Source of the DNA: Muribaculaceae bacterium | GTDB taxonomy: Bacteria > Bacteroidota > Bacteroidia > Bacteroidales > Muribaculaceae | Length of the DNA stretch: 64,000 nucleotides | Assembly: GCA_017553785.1 (NCBI GenBank) | Contig: JAFZKD010000044.1 | Coordinates: forward strand, 1-64,000 | Direction: 5' to 3' | In this document: one piece after another, positions 1 to 8,476 of the stretch | How positions within the stretch are numbered: the first letter of the stretch is position 1 | Layout: each line of letters opens with the position of its first letter | Notes under the pieces: model-generated | The model's database searches: none | What the model saw: the letters and a program-made list of their open reading frames with translations, nothing else | What the model was told of the DNA's origin: nothing | Program-made: the position numbers and the translations under genes

Positions 1-55
1 GTTCACACTCAACTCCACGAGAGTGCCACCTATCGGGCAAACCGACAAAAAATCG

Positions 56-85
56 CCGCCTGAGATATATCGCAATCTCAGGCGG
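56..85 (-). terminator. Intrinsic terminator of the SDR gene
   Basis: An 11-bp inverted repeat (56-66 with 75-85, 8-nt loop) lies just past the stop of the minus-strand SDR gene. Read on the minus strand the stem is followed by CGATTTTTTG, the T-tract of an intrinsic terminator. On the plus strand there is no T-tract, so I assign it to the minus strand. Confidence 0.7.
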
Positions 86-165
86 TTGATTTCCAAAGAG
101 GGTGAGCCATAACTTCATTTTGACACACCCTCATTGGTTATTTTTCTATTCTCAGTTAGAGGGCG

Positions 166-978
166 TTACAGGGCGTGGCCGCCAGAGACCTTGATGACTT
201 GGCCGGTGAGCATCCTGGCCTGATCGCTTGCCAAAAACAGGATGGTTTCGGCAATGTCTTCGGGTTGGATCAATTGGCCCATCGGAATGATCGGAACGAC
301 GGCTTTCTCCAGTTCATCATCAATCCATCCTGTTTGCGTGGGGCCGGGAGCAACACAATTCACGGTAATTCCATATTTCGCCACTTCGAGGGCGATGCTG
401 CGGGTGAGCGCTTCGAGCGTCGCTTTGCTCGCACCGTAGGTGATTTGACCCGCAAAGACCTGTGACGCATCGGTGGAAAGATTGATGATCCTGCCATAAT
501 CGCCATGGTGCTCCACGAATTCCCTCATCATCATTATGCTGCCCCGGACATTGACCGCGAATGTATCGTCAATCACACTTTGGGTAATCTTTTCGATGGT
601 GTCAAGACCATCCATATCCCCATCGGCGGCATTATTGACCAAGACATCAATTCTTCTGTATCGTTCAAGGACTGCCGAATAGATTTCCTTCACGGCAGCC
701 TCGTCAGCAATGTCGCTCTCGATGACGAGATAGTCAGCGCCCATCTCCTTAAGTTTGCCATCTACGGCATCGGCATTCCCGGCATTGGCCGCGAAATACC
801 TGTCCGCTCCGTTCCTGTCCGTCTTGTTCATGTCATACGGCCGAGGAATTTTCTTATACACCAAAACCACCTTTGCTCCCTCACGGGCAAAAGCCAATGC
901 TGTCGTCGCTCCGATTCCCTGCGGGTTGTTGGCGCCGGTAATCAGCGCTACCCTACCCTTCAATCCATAATCCACCAT
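166..978 (-). CDS. SDR-family NAD(P)-dependent oxidoreductase
   Basis: A 270-residue short-chain dehydrogenase/reductase. The N-terminal Rossmann motif TGANNPQGIG is at residues 14-23, the NNA motif near 115-117, and the catalytic set is Ser168, Tyr181 and Lys185 (YGASK) with the usual 13-residue Ser-Tyr spacing. The C-terminal region (VAPGPTQTG, then LASDQARMLTGQVIKVSGGHAL) is typical of FabG-like classical SDRs. An extended segment after beta-2 (about residues 42-80) is longer than in FabG and makes a specialised substrate likely. The family oxidises or reduces carbonyl/hydroxyl groups in the cytoplasm; the substrate cannot be told from sequence. It is the first gene of the window, followed by its own terminator, so it is probably monocistronic. 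Confidence 0.9.
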   Translation of the reverse strand: MVDYGLKGRVALITGANNPQGIGATTALAFAREGAKVVLVYKKIPRPYDMNKTDRNGADRYFAANAGNADAVDGKLKEMGADYLVIESDIADEAAVKEIYSAVLERYRRIDVLVNNAADGDMDGLDTIEKITQSVIDDTFAVNVRGSIMMMREFVEHHGDYGRIINLSTDASQVFAGQITYGASKATLEALTRSIALEVAKYGITVNCVAPGPTQTGWIDDELEKAVVPIIPMGQLIQPEDIAETILFLASDQARMLTGQVIKVSGGHAL

Positions 979-1063
979 AACTCATAAAAACCTATTTCCA
1001 ACGCATCAAAAGGGAGGTCTTATTCTCCTGCTTGTTCCTTCGGCAGGATGAAGCATCCGACCG

Positions 1064-1699
1064 TTAGAACCAGACGGTTTTCAGCCTGACGATATAATCA
1101 GTGATGAGGCGCAACGTGTTGAGCTGGCCTTTTAGTTTGAACCGATGGTATGACACCTCCACACCATAGTGTTCCTCGATCTCGGCCTTGAGTGCCTTTA
1201 ATTCATAATCATCCATTCCCAATTCGCTGGTGAGGTCACTGTCAACCGAGATGGGGATACCTCTGGCATCGGCATCAATCAATTCGGCACAAAACTCCAA
1301 GAGACCCAACTGAATCGTGTCTAAAGCCTCCTCGACACGCATCATTTTCAGCTCTTGAGCGTCTGGGGCTGGCATCGGATGCGGACGCTGCACACCATAA
1401 TGTGTTGACGGTTGAGTCGGTTTGCAAGGAGCGCCATACCTCGTAGCGGATTGTGGCTGTGCCAGGCTTGAAGGATCAAACATCCGCACATTGCTTGTCA
1501 GTTGCATGGCGAATAATTCGTCAAAACTATAGGTAAAGCCATGAATAGCGACCACCTCGGCAGCGGTGGCACCCACATTGGGGTCCTGCACAGGCGAACC
1601 TGCCGGACCTGCAGCTATGATACCTGGTGTTAGCCCTGCGGCAACAACGGCACCCACCGCAGTGAGTGCTTTTTTCCCTTTATTTCTCTTTTTCTTCAT
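1064..1699 (-). CDS. rSAM-neighbouring protein with a degenerate ACP-like domain
   Basis: A 211-residue protein whose first ~60 residues (basic start, then a hydrophobic Ala/Gly/Val stretch, then GATAAEVVAI and a SFDELFAMQ-type motif) are nearly the same as in the next upstream gene. A middle Pro-rich segment holds two 'YG' motifs (RYGAPC, HYGVQR). Residues ~115-211 resemble an acyl carrier protein: an acidic helix, then ELGMDDYELKALKAEIEEHY, then GVEV. At the place where ACPs have the DSL serine that carries phosphopantetheine this protein has DDY, so it should not be pantetheinylated there. The gene follows a radical SAM/SPASM gene and a TonB-like gene on the same strand. In Bacteroidota, rSAM/SPASM enzymes occur beside secreted or lipoprotein-like proteins with YG-type motifs, so this may be a substrate; that is inference. 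Confidence 0.7.
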   Translation of the reverse strand: MKKKRNKGKKALTAVGAVVAAGLTPGIIAAGPAGSPVQDPNVGATAAEVVAIHGFTYSFDELFAMQLTSNVRMFDPSSLAQPQSATRYGAPCKPTQPSTHYGVQRPHPMPAPDAQELKMMRVEEALDTIQLGLLEFCAELIDADARGIPISVDSDLTSELGMDDYELKALKAEIEEHYGVEVSYHRFKLKGQLNTLRLITDYIVRLKTVWF

Positions 1700-1761
1700 A
1701 TTCTTGTTCTTTTCTTTATATTTATTAGACTAAAATATTGCGTTTGCGTTTAATCATTGTT

Positions 1762-2379
1762 CTATTGTGGCAGCTTGAAAGTGATAGGCAAAGTGTACCA
1801 TACCGACACAGCCTGACCATTCTGGCGACCTGGAGTGAACTTGGGCAGTGACTTGACAAGGCGAACTGCTTCTGCATCAAGATCCTCTCGTATCGAGCGG
1901 ACAACTTTCACTTCTCCCACACACCCCAACGAGTCAATCACAAACTGAACGACAACTCGGCCTTGGATGTTATCCTCAGCGGCCTCAGATGGGTAATTGA
2001 TGCGAGACTGGACGCACTTCATAAGAGCTGCCTCTCCTCCCGGGAATTGAGGCATCTGTTCGACAGACCTGTAAGGTGGTCCATCATTTACTATTTTAAT
2101 TTGAATATTATCAGGCATTTCAACACCATATTTGAGCGTGCGTTGTGGCCATTGGGTCGTGTCCTTATGTCTCCTGTTAATTTGCTGCTTGGCATATAAT
2201 TCGTCAAAGCCATAGGTCTTGCCGTCAATGGCGACCACCTCGGCAGCGGTGGCACCCGCATTGGGGCTCTGAATCGACGAACCGGCGGCCGAAGCCGCAA
2301 TGAAGCCCGGCGTGAGCCCCGCAGCCACTACAGCCCCCACAGCAGTGAGTGCTTTTTTCCCTTTGTTTCTCTTTTTCAT
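1762..2379 (-). CDS. TonB C-terminal-domain protein with rSAM-associated leader
   Basis: A 205-residue protein. The N-terminus (MKKRNKGKKALTAVGAVVAA) is almost identical to that of the downstream neighbour and looks like a membrane-targeting or leader segment. A YG motif (LKYGVEMP) sits near residue 84. The C-terminal ~95 residues form a TonB C-terminal domain of the Bacteroidota type: MPQFPGGEAALMKCV, INYPSEA, GRVVVQFVIDSLG, then FTPGRQNGQAV and ITFKL. Such domains normally contact TonB-dependent outer-membrane receptors; here the usual Pro-rich periplasmic linker is short. The shared leader with an unrelated C-terminal domain next door points to modular precursors of one maturation or export system encoded with the upstream rSAM enzyme. 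Confidence 0.8.
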   Translation of the reverse strand: MKKRNKGKKALTAVGAVVAAGLTPGFIAASAAGSSIQSPNAGATAAEVVAIDGKTYGFDELYAKQQINRRHKDTTQWPQRTLKYGVEMPDNIQIKIVNDGPPYRSVEQMPQFPGGEAALMKCVQSRINYPSEAAEDNIQGRVVVQFVIDSLGCVGEVKVVRSIREDLDAEAVRLVKSLPKFTPGRQNGQAVSVWYTLPITFKLPQ

Positions 2380-2445
2380 TACTGAATTCTCATTTAAGTG
2401 TCAAAATTTCTCTAAACAAAAACTCTAGACTCTAAACTCTAAACC

Positions 2446-3543
2446 TCAAGTTTCTAAACATTTAGAATCTTGAATCTTTACATTTCTCAATTGATTGTAG
2501 TGGCAGGTCATCATCAGGTCACCATTCCCGTCGCGCAGGTGAAGACCGTCACCTTGACAATAGCGGAACATCTCGCAATCCTGGCAAGGACCACGTCTCA
2601 TCCATTCGCGGTTGCGGAAAGGCTCAAAGCGGTTCTCCCACACGTCCCAAAAACTGTCGCGGTAGATGTTGCCCTGGCTGTAATCGCTGCGGATGCTCAG
2701 ACAACCCGAAATGTCGCCATTGGCACGGACGCTTGCCACGCTGAGGCCGGCCTGGCAGTAGAAGAAATGATCGCGGATCAGCCCTTCGTAGGCGCCCATA
2801 AAACCGTCACAGGCATAGCTGAGGTCGATTTTTCCCTCGATGCGGGTGGTGACAATGAAGTTCAGCAGTTCGCGGAACTGTTCATCGGTGAGCAACAGGC
2901 TTCTGTCGTTGGCAGCGCGCCCCATCGGGTCGATGGTGAAGCAGCGCCAACGGGTGACGCCAGCCTCGATGAGCAGTTTCTTCACCTCATTCAGCCGCGG
3001 CAGGTTACGGCCGTTGACACAGGTAATGACATCCCATGTGAGGTCGGGGATGGTCTGCACAGCCTCGATGGCACGCATGGCGGCATCAAAGCTTTTTGTG
3101 GAGTTCCTCAGCCAATTATGCTCCTCGCGCATGCCGTCCACGTCAAGGGCTAAAGAGTTGATGCCGGCTTGAGCCAACTCGCGGGCCACAGAACGGTCCA
3201 GAAGCAGGCCGTTGGTGACAAAACCCCACATGAAGCCTCGTTCACGTATGATTCGGCCGCAGTCCATCAGGTCGGGGCGCACCAGCGGCTCCCCGCCCAC
3301 GGTATCCACCATCACCTGTGTGGGGTCGCAATGCGCCGCCACCTCGTCGAGGACAGGCAGGAAATCGGCGAAGGGCATATCGGGGACCGCCGATTCCTTG
3401 AGGCAGTCACTGCCGCAATGCCGGCACGCCATGTTACAGCGCAGGGTGCATTCCCAAAACAGTTCCCGCAGGGGGTGTTCCCGCCTGAGGCGCTCGACGT
3501 GGTCGCGAGTCAATTCCAGTTGCTGCTGTTGATGCACATTCAT
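2446..3543 (-). CDS. Radical SAM/SPASM protein
   Basis: A 365-residue radical SAM enzyme. The [4Fe-4S]-SAM motif is C36-x3-C40-x2-C43 (CNMACRHC), followed by the TVGGEPLVRPDL segment (GGEP motif) and TNGLLLD. The C-terminal SPASM region (about 262-360) has the expected cysteines: CQAG, GDISGCLS, GPCQDCEMFRYC and a last TCHYN. SPASM proteins usually modify peptides or proteins, making thioether, C-C or epimerised residues, using auxiliary Fe-S clusters. It is the first gene of a minus-strand set with the two YG-motif proteins, which are the obvious candidate substrates. It resembles, from memory, the Bacteroidota 'rSAM/lipoprotein' class. The shared leader of its neighbours supports a leader-guided modification, but no chemistry can be read from sequence. 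Confidence 0.88.
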   Translation of the reverse strand: MNVHQQQQLELTRDHVERLRREHPLRELFWECTLRCNMACRHCGSDCLKESAVPDMPFADFLPVLDEVAAHCDPTQVMVDTVGGEPLVRPDLMDCGRIIRERGFMWGFVTNGLLLDRSVARELAQAGINSLALDVDGMREEHNWLRNSTKSFDAAMRAIEAVQTIPDLTWDVITCVNGRNLPRLNEVKKLLIEAGVTRWRCFTIDPMGRAANDRSLLLTDEQFRELLNFIVTTRIEGKIDLSYACDGFMGAYEGLIRDHFFYCQAGLSVASVRANGDISGCLSIRSDYSQGNIYRDSFWDVWENRFEPFRNREWMRRGPCQDCEMFRYCQGDGLHLRDGNGDLMMTCHYNQLRNVKIQDSKCLET

Positions 3544-3692
3544 GATTGAATTACGTATTTTCTCTACCCGCTAGCGGGATTAAAAGTTAATAAATGTTCT
3601 GAATTTGCGCAAAATTCGTCATAATCCCTGAAATATGCAAGATATTTCCATGAATTCTTGTAAACGAACCAAGTTCAGCGCTTATGGCGGTT

Positions 3693-3744
3693 TTGCGAGC
3701 GAATGCTGGCAATTCTTATCCAAAACATAATGAATCGTGATTCG
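3693..3744 (+). repeat. Dispersed repeat, copy 1 (near-palindromic core)
   Basis: A ~52-bp sequence starting TTGCGAGCGAATGC and ending CTTATCC, then an A-rich stretch, then ATGAATCGTGATTCG. The end forms the imperfect palindrome GAATC-GT-GATTC. A copy in the opposite orientation lies at 22450-22502 and a shorter copy at 25755-25785. All three are intergenic. Confidence 0.75.
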
Positions 3745-3845
3745 AATACTTACCCAAAAAGCAGCAGATTTGTTAACAAATATTAAAATCTGTGTTAAAT
3801 TCAATATTTGCGAATGACAACTCCATTATTTCCAAAATAAATTAG

Positions 3846-3853
3846 TATTTTTG
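3846..3853 (+). promoter_or_regulatory. Candidate -7 element TATTTTTG
   Basis: Matches the Bacteroidota TAnnTTTG element, about 100 nt before the start codon of the large secreted protein. No clear TTTG lies at the -33 position, so the call rests on the -7 element only. Confidence 0.4.
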
Positions 3854-3952
3854 CAAATCAAACTTTAAAACATTATGGTTTAGACGACTTACAGAATAGA
3901 ACTTTTTATTTGTTTTAATCAATATTTTTATTAACATTAATTTATTCAGCTT

Positions 3953-6148
3953 ATGAAGAAATTATCAGTACTATTGGTTGCTGCCGTGGTTGCACTGAGT
4001 GCATCTGCCGGTGTAAACTTCAAGACGAATCATGCCGTCAAGAAGGGCAACAAGATCTCGACCGAATTGAAGATGAAGGTCAAAGATCTCAAGGCTAAGA
4101 ACGCCTTCCGTGTAATCACCCAACAGCCCGAGGGTGAGCTCAAGTCCTACAACCGCGCTGGTCAGTATGACTATGTATCCAGTGGCAGCCTCTACTGCGG
4201 ACAGCAGACCGGCAACCGCATGGATATCGTCTATGCCGAGGACGGTAAGGTTTATCTGAAGAACATCATCTGCGGTATTGGCAGCTACTTTGGCGACAGC
4301 TGGGTAGAGGGTACCATCGAGGACAATGTAATTACTGTTCCCCTGGGCCAGTCCATCTATTGGAGCGATACATATCAGGCCGATGTAGTTCTGTGCTGGG
4401 GCTCCACCCATGGTGGCGAGGCCGAGAACACCATCTATTTCGATATCGATGACCGCGTTGAAGAGGTGACCTACCTCATTGATGGCGAGACCATCACCAT
4501 GCAGGGTACCGAGGGTTCGACCGGTGGTGACTACTACAACATCGAGGACTATTTCGGCACCGGTCTGAGCGCATACTGGACCGATGACGACAGCTGGAGT
4601 GGCTTCATCGAGTGGAACACCGTTCTGACCGAGCGCGAGCCCGTCGTTACCCCCACCGTGATCACCGAGATCCCCGAGGACGCAAAGGTTTACACCTATG
4701 CTCGTCAGGGCTACTGCATCTACAACAGCTGGTTCTATGGCATCGGCATGACCGAGGTTGACGGCAAGCTCAAAGTCGCCTTTAGCGCTGACGGCAAGAA
4801 GGCCTACATCCAGAACCCCGTGTGGTGGCATGACAGCTATGGCAGCTGGGTAGAGGGTGACTATGACTGGTCAACTCTTCAGATTTCTGTTCCCGTGGGC
4901 CAGTACCTGAGCTGGAACGAGTCCTATGAGTATGGTATTCAGCTCTTCTGGGGTGACTCCTACGTTTATGAGGATGTTGACGAGGAAGGCGAGACCGGTT
5001 ATTACCTGGGTACCGAGGTTGATGATCGCACTGATTTCATCACCCTCCAAATCGATGACGACGTGATTGGTCTGATGGGTTCATATGGTGATCCCGATGC
5101 CGAGTTCCCCTACAATTTCGAGGCTAGCGGTCTGTACACCATCTGGAGTGACGACCTGGAATGGACCGGCGCTCTCGAATTCACCAGCGACGAACTTTGG
5201 GGCAAGCTGATTGATATCAAGCCTGCAGTTCCCGCAAATCCCACCGCCGACGAATGGTATGACTGTGGTGACGAGAGTGGTTACAGCCGCTTCTACTTCA
5301 CCCTGCCCACCACCGATGTTGACGGCAACCCTATCGATCAAGAGTACCTGAGCATCAGCATCTATGTTGACAATGGCGACGGTCCCGAGATCTTCACCTT
5401 CGACTATGACCACTACAACTATGACATCAGCGAGGACATGACCGAGATCCCCTATGAAATCTATAGCGGTGGTTATGACTTCAATTCCAGCTACTTCTGG
5501 TTCTATCGCACCAATGAGGGTGACAACCCCTTGTTCACCGAGAACATCGGTATCCAGGTATTCTACACTGTTGACGGTATCAAGAATGCCAGCGAGATCG
5601 CATGGTTGTATAATACTCCCGAGCCTCCCACGCCCGAGGATCCCCACATGACCGGCTACTGGTTGGTAATGGTACAGGCCGACGGCACCGAGGAGTATGT
5701 TGAACTGAACATGGCTCAGAACGGTGACTACGTGACCATCTATGACGTGATCTATCCCATGTACTACAACGTTGGTAACTTCTACTTCATGATCAACGGT
5801 GTAGCTTACGGTGCTGCTGAGGACTGCACTGACGCTACTCTTGGCAACTCCATGCTGAACCCCTTGACCGAGGGCACTAATAACACCTATCAGGTTGGCA
5901 ATGGTTACAGCTACGTTCTTGGTATCCACTTCGTGATCGATGAGACCACCGGTGAGATCGCTGGTTACACCGCATACGTTGCTGTGGGCGGTCCCGTTAG
6001 CGTTGACGAGCTCAATGCCGGCAAGACCGTTGCTAACGTACGCTACTTCAATGTAGCTGGTCAGGAGATGGCACAGCCCAGCGGCATGACCATCCAGGTT
6101 ACCACCTACACCGACGGCACCACCAGCGCCGCTAAGGTTATGAAGTAA
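3953..6148 (+). CDS. Large secreted repeat protein with T9SS-like C-terminus
   Basis: 731 residues with a clear signal peptide (MKKLSVLLVAAVVALSASAG). Two related ~190-residue repeats follow, each starting with ITQQPEG/ITEIPED and containing SWVEG, a VPLGQ/VPVGQ and an LCWGS/LFWGD motif and ending in a Trp-rich AYWTDDD/TIWSDD segment. A third module (DCGDESGYSRF ... FYRTNEGDNPLF) precedes a conserved EDPHMTGYW domain. The last ~35 residues (VANVRYFNVAGQEM...YTDGTTSAAKVMK) look like the Bacteroidota C-terminal sorting-type tail (YxxxG then a short basic end), suggesting export to the cell surface. A shorter paralogue at 40155-41750 has one repeat and an almost identical C-terminal ~165 residues. 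Function unknown; adhesin or surface binding protein is a guess. Confidence 0.8.
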   Translation: MKKLSVLLVAAVVALSASAGVNFKTNHAVKKGNKISTELKMKVKDLKAKNAFRVITQQPEGELKSYNRAGQYDYVSSGSLYCGQQTGNRMDIVYAEDGKVYLKNIICGIGSYFGDSWVEGTIEDNVITVPLGQSIYWSDTYQADVVLCWGSTHGGEAENTIYFDIDDRVEEVTYLIDGETITMQGTEGSTGGDYYNIEDYFGTGLSAYWTDDDSWSGFIEWNTVLTEREPVVTPTVITEIPEDAKVYTYARQGYCIYNSWFYGIGMTEVDGKLKVAFSADGKKAYIQNPVWWHDSYGSWVEGDYDWSTLQISVPVGQYLSWNESYEYGIQLFWGDSYVYEDVDEEGETGYYLGTEVDDRTDFITLQIDDDVIGLMGSYGDPDAEFPYNFEASGLYTIWSDDLEWTGALEFTSDELWGKLIDIKPAVPANPTADEWYDCGDESGYSRFYFTLPTTDVDGNPIDQEYLSISIYVDNGDGPEIFTFDYDHYNYDISEDMTEIPYEIYSGGYDFNSSYFWFYRTNEGDNPLFTENIGIQVFYTVDGIKNASEIAWLYNTPEPPTPEDPHMTGYWLVMVQADGTEEYVELNMAQNGDYVTIYDVIYPMYYNVGNFYFMINGVAYGAAEDCTDATLGNSMLNPLTEGTNNTYQVGNGYSYVLGIHFVIDETTGEIAGYTAYVAVGGPVSVDELNAGKTVANVRYFNVAGQEMAQPSGMTIQVTTYTDGTTSAAKVMK

Positions 6149-6197
6149 GCAATCAGCTTATAGAAGTTAGCTTTCAGCTAGCTTTGACGATACGAGT

Positions 6198-6221
6198 GGA
6201 GACGCAAAAATTTGCGTCTCC
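6198..6221 (+). terminator. Intrinsic terminator of the large secreted-protein gene
   Basis: A perfect 11-bp inverted repeat (GGAGACGCAAA with TTTGCGTCTCC, 2 spare bases in the loop) about 50 nt after the stop codon, followed by ATTTGTTTT. Because the stem is symmetrical it overlaps directly with the -33 box of the next promoter. Confidence 0.75.
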
Positions 6222-6222
6222 A

Positions 6223-6254
6223 TTTGTTTTATTGGTACAAATGCATTAATTTTG
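6223..6254 (+). promoter_or_regulatory. Consensus Bacteroidota promoter of msrC
   Basis: TTTG (6223-6226), 20-bp spacer, TAATTTTG (6247-6254): a full match to the TTTG-N19/20-TAnnTTTG consensus. The ATG of the next gene begins at 6259, four bases after the -7 element, so the transcript should start at or next to the start codon (leaderless or nearly so). Confidence 0.75.
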
Positions 6255-6258
6255 TGGT

Positions 6259-6738
6259 ATGGACAAAACATCGACTTACCAGATGCTCGCCAAGCAGGTC
6301 GATAGCCTGCTTGCCGGCGAGAGCAACCCCACCGGACAGTTGGCCAACGCCGCAGCGCTGTTGCACGAGGCCATGGGTTGGTGGTGGACAGGATTCTATC
6401 TCGTCAAGGACGGCGAGCTGCAGTTGGGTCCGTTCCAAGGCCCAATAGCCTGTTACCGCATCAAGCAGGGACGCGGCGTGTGCGGCACAGCATGGCAAGA
6501 AAACCGCACCGTTATCGTCCCCGACGTGGAGCAATTTCCCGGGCACATCGCCTGCAGCAGCATGTCACGCAGCGAGATTGTCGTACCCCTGCGCAATGAC
6601 AAGGGCGAAGTTGTCGGCGTATTGGATATCGACAGCAAGGAGCTGGCCACATTTGATGAGGAGGATGGACGATGGCTCGAGGAGATTGTCCACATCATCG
6701 AACGCCACACCGTCACCCCTCAAAACTGTAAACTTTAA
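6259..6738 (+). CDS. msrC: Free methionine-(R)-sulfoxide reductase (GAF domain)
   Basis: A 159-residue single GAF-domain protein. The motifs GPFQGPIACYRI, GRGVCGTAW and FPGHIACSS.SRSE are those of fRMsr (MsrC/YebR). The three redox cysteines are C65, C75 and C99; their spacing (10 and 24 residues) equals that of the E. coli enzyme, where they form the catalytic relay. It reduces free methionine-R-sulfoxide in the cytoplasm with thioredoxin as donor, part of oxidative-stress repair. It starts directly behind a consensus promoter and is followed after 20 nt by rarA, so the two are probably cotranscribed. Confidence 0.92.
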   Translation: MDKTSTYQMLAKQVDSLLAGESNPTGQLANAAALLHEAMGWWWTGFYLVKDGELQLGPFQGPIACYRIKQGRGVCGTAWQENRTVIVPDVEQFPGHIACSSMSRSEIVVPLRNDKGEVVGVLDIDSKELATFDEEDGRWLEEIVHIIERHTVTPQNCKL

Positions 6739-6758
6739 ACTTTTATCCCCCCAACCCA

Positions 6759-8057
6759 ATGAGCTACGAACCACTAGCCGAACGTCTGAGGCCACGTTCT
6801 CTCGATGACTACATCGGTCAGCGCCACCTGGTGGGCGAAGGCGCTGTCATCCGCCGCATGATCGAGAGCGGCAACATCTCTTCATTCATCCTGTGGGGAC
6901 CTCCGGGAGTGGGGAAAACCACACTGGCACGCATCATCGCCGAGCAGACCCAAGTGCCCTTCTACACTCTGTCGGCAGTGACATCAGGTGTCAAAGACGT
7001 GAGGGATGTCCTGGACCGCTGCAAGTCTGACGCCCGCAGCGTGTTTTCCAAAGGGCGCCCGATCCTGTTCATTGACGAGATCCACCGCTTCAACAAATCG
7101 CAGCAAGACTCCCTGTTGGGTGCCGTGGAACGTGGGACAGTCACCTTGATCGGTGCCACGACCGAGAATCCCTCGTTCGAGGTCATCCGCCCCCTACTCT
7201 CCCGCGCCCAAGTCTATGTGCTGAACCCGCTGGACCGTGACGACCTGTTGCATCTGCTGGATCACGCCATCAAGACCGACAAGATGTTTGAGGGTCATGA
7301 GGTGCGCATTGAGCAGACCGAGGCACTGCTGCGCTTCTCGGGCGGTGACGCCCGCAAACTGCTCAACATCCTGGACCTCATCATGCAATCGCTGGAAATC
7401 GGAGAGCCGTTCGTCATTAACGACGACATCGTCACTAGCAGGCTGCAACAGAACCCGTTAGCGTTTGACAAGGGCGGAGAAATGCACTACGACATCATTT
7501 CGGCCTTTATCAAGAGCATCCGTGGCAGCGACCCTGACGCTGCGGTGTATTGGCTCGCGAGGCTCATCGCGGGGGGTGAGGATCCCAAGTTCATCGCACG
7601 CCGACTGTGTATCCTGGCCGCCGAAGACATCGGCCTGGCCAATCCCAACGCCCTACTGCTCGCCAATGCCACCTTCGACATCATCAACAAGATCGGATGG
7701 CCCGAGGGACGCATCCCGTTGAGCGAATGCGCCATCTATCTGGCAACCAGCGCTAAAAGCAACAGCGCATACCTCGCCATTGACGACGCCTTGTCCCTTG
7801 TGAACGAGACCGGCAACGCTCCCGTGCCCCTGCACCTGCGCAACGCCCCAACCGGACTGATGAAGGAACTGGGCTACGGAAATGACTACATGTATGCCCA
7901 TGACTACCCCAACCATTTCGTGAGGCAGCAGTATATGCCCGCCGAGCTGAACCATCCACAAATCTGGCAACCTCAAGACAATCCTGCCGAGAATCAGATG
8001 GCTGCACGCCAGCAATCCCGATGGGGCGAGAATTCCGGCGGCAAGCCTGAGAAATAA
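6759..8057 (+). CDS. rarA: Replication-associated recombination protein A (AAA+ ATPase)
   Basis: 432 residues, the usual length of RarA/MgsA. Walker A is GPPGVGKT at residues 47-54; Walker B and sensor are FIDEIHRFN (D106, E107) and GATTENPSFE. The C-terminal part carries the family helical/tetramerisation domain (SIRGSDPDAAVYWLARLI, AAEDIGLANPNAL, YMYAHDYPNHFV). RarA acts at stalled replication forks with SSB and RecA. It lies 20 nt after msrC and 38 nt before yraN. Confidence 0.95.
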   Translation: MSYEPLAERLRPRSLDDYIGQRHLVGEGAVIRRMIESGNISSFILWGPPGVGKTTLARIIAEQTQVPFYTLSAVTSGVKDVRDVLDRCKSDARSVFSKGRPILFIDEIHRFNKSQQDSLLGAVERGTVTLIGATTENPSFEVIRPLLSRAQVYVLNPLDRDDLLHLLDHAIKTDKMFEGHEVRIEQTEALLRFSGGDARKLLNILDLIMQSLEIGEPFVINDDIVTSRLQQNPLAFDKGGEMHYDIISAFIKSIRGSDPDAAVYWLARLIAGGEDPKFIARRLCILAAEDIGLANPNALLLANATFDIINKIGWPEGRIPLSECAIYLATSAKSNSAYLAIDDALSLVNETGNAPVPLHLRNAPTGLMKELGYGNDYMYAHDYPNHFVRQQYMPAELNHPQIWQPQDNPAENQMAARQQSRWGENSGGKPEK

Positions 8058-8095
8058 TTTAAAGTATCACTTTAAACCACGCAACTCAAATAACT

Positions 8096-8476
8096 ATGGA
8101 ACAAAAGAAGAAGCTAGGAAAAGAAGGTGAACGCGCCGCCTGCGAATTCCTGATCAGCAAGGGATACACTATCCGCGAGACGAACTGGCGCATGGGGCAT
8201 CTGGAAATTGATATCGTGGCCCAGGAGCCCAATGCCAATATGATGCATATTGTCGAAGTCAAGACCCGCGCCAGCGATGACCATTACGACCCCATGGAAT
8301 CCATCACCAAGGCCAAAATCCGCAATCTGGTAAACGCCGCTAACGGCTATATCGAGTACTATAGCCTCCAGTTATCGGTACAATATGATGTAATGATTCT
8401 TGTCGGGACCGCCACAGACTTCAACATCCAGTTCATTCCTGACGCGTTTCAGCCGCCATTGAGCACGCGGCGTTAG
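8096..8476 (+). CDS. yraN: YraN-family (UPF0102) nuclease-like protein
   Basis: 126 residues covering the complete YraN domain: GKEGERAACEFL at the start, TNWRMGHLEIDIVA and VEVKTRAS carry the D/E-x-K restriction-endonuclease-like signature, followed by AKIRNLVNAA. The family is widespread and predicted to act on DNA; its biological task is not settled. Its stop codon overlaps the stop of the convergent kinase gene by 3 bases, so neither gene has room for a separate terminator. Confidence 0.9.
   Translation: MEQKKKLGKEGERAACEFLISKGYTIRETNWRMGHLEIDIVAQEPNANMMHIVEVKTRASDDHYDPMESITKAKIRNLVNAANGYIEYYSLQLSVQYDVMILVGTATDFNIQFIPDAFQPPLSTRR

Larger units (their letters stand above)
3544..3952. other. 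409-bp intergenic region between divergent genes
   Basis: AT-rich spacer between the divergent rSAM gene and the large secreted-protein gene. It holds the small palindrome CCCGCTAGCGGG near 3569-3580, one copy of a dispersed ~52-bp repeat (3693-3744) and a -7 promoter element for the plus-strand gene (3846-3853). I see no credible coding sequence in it. Confidence 0.6.
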
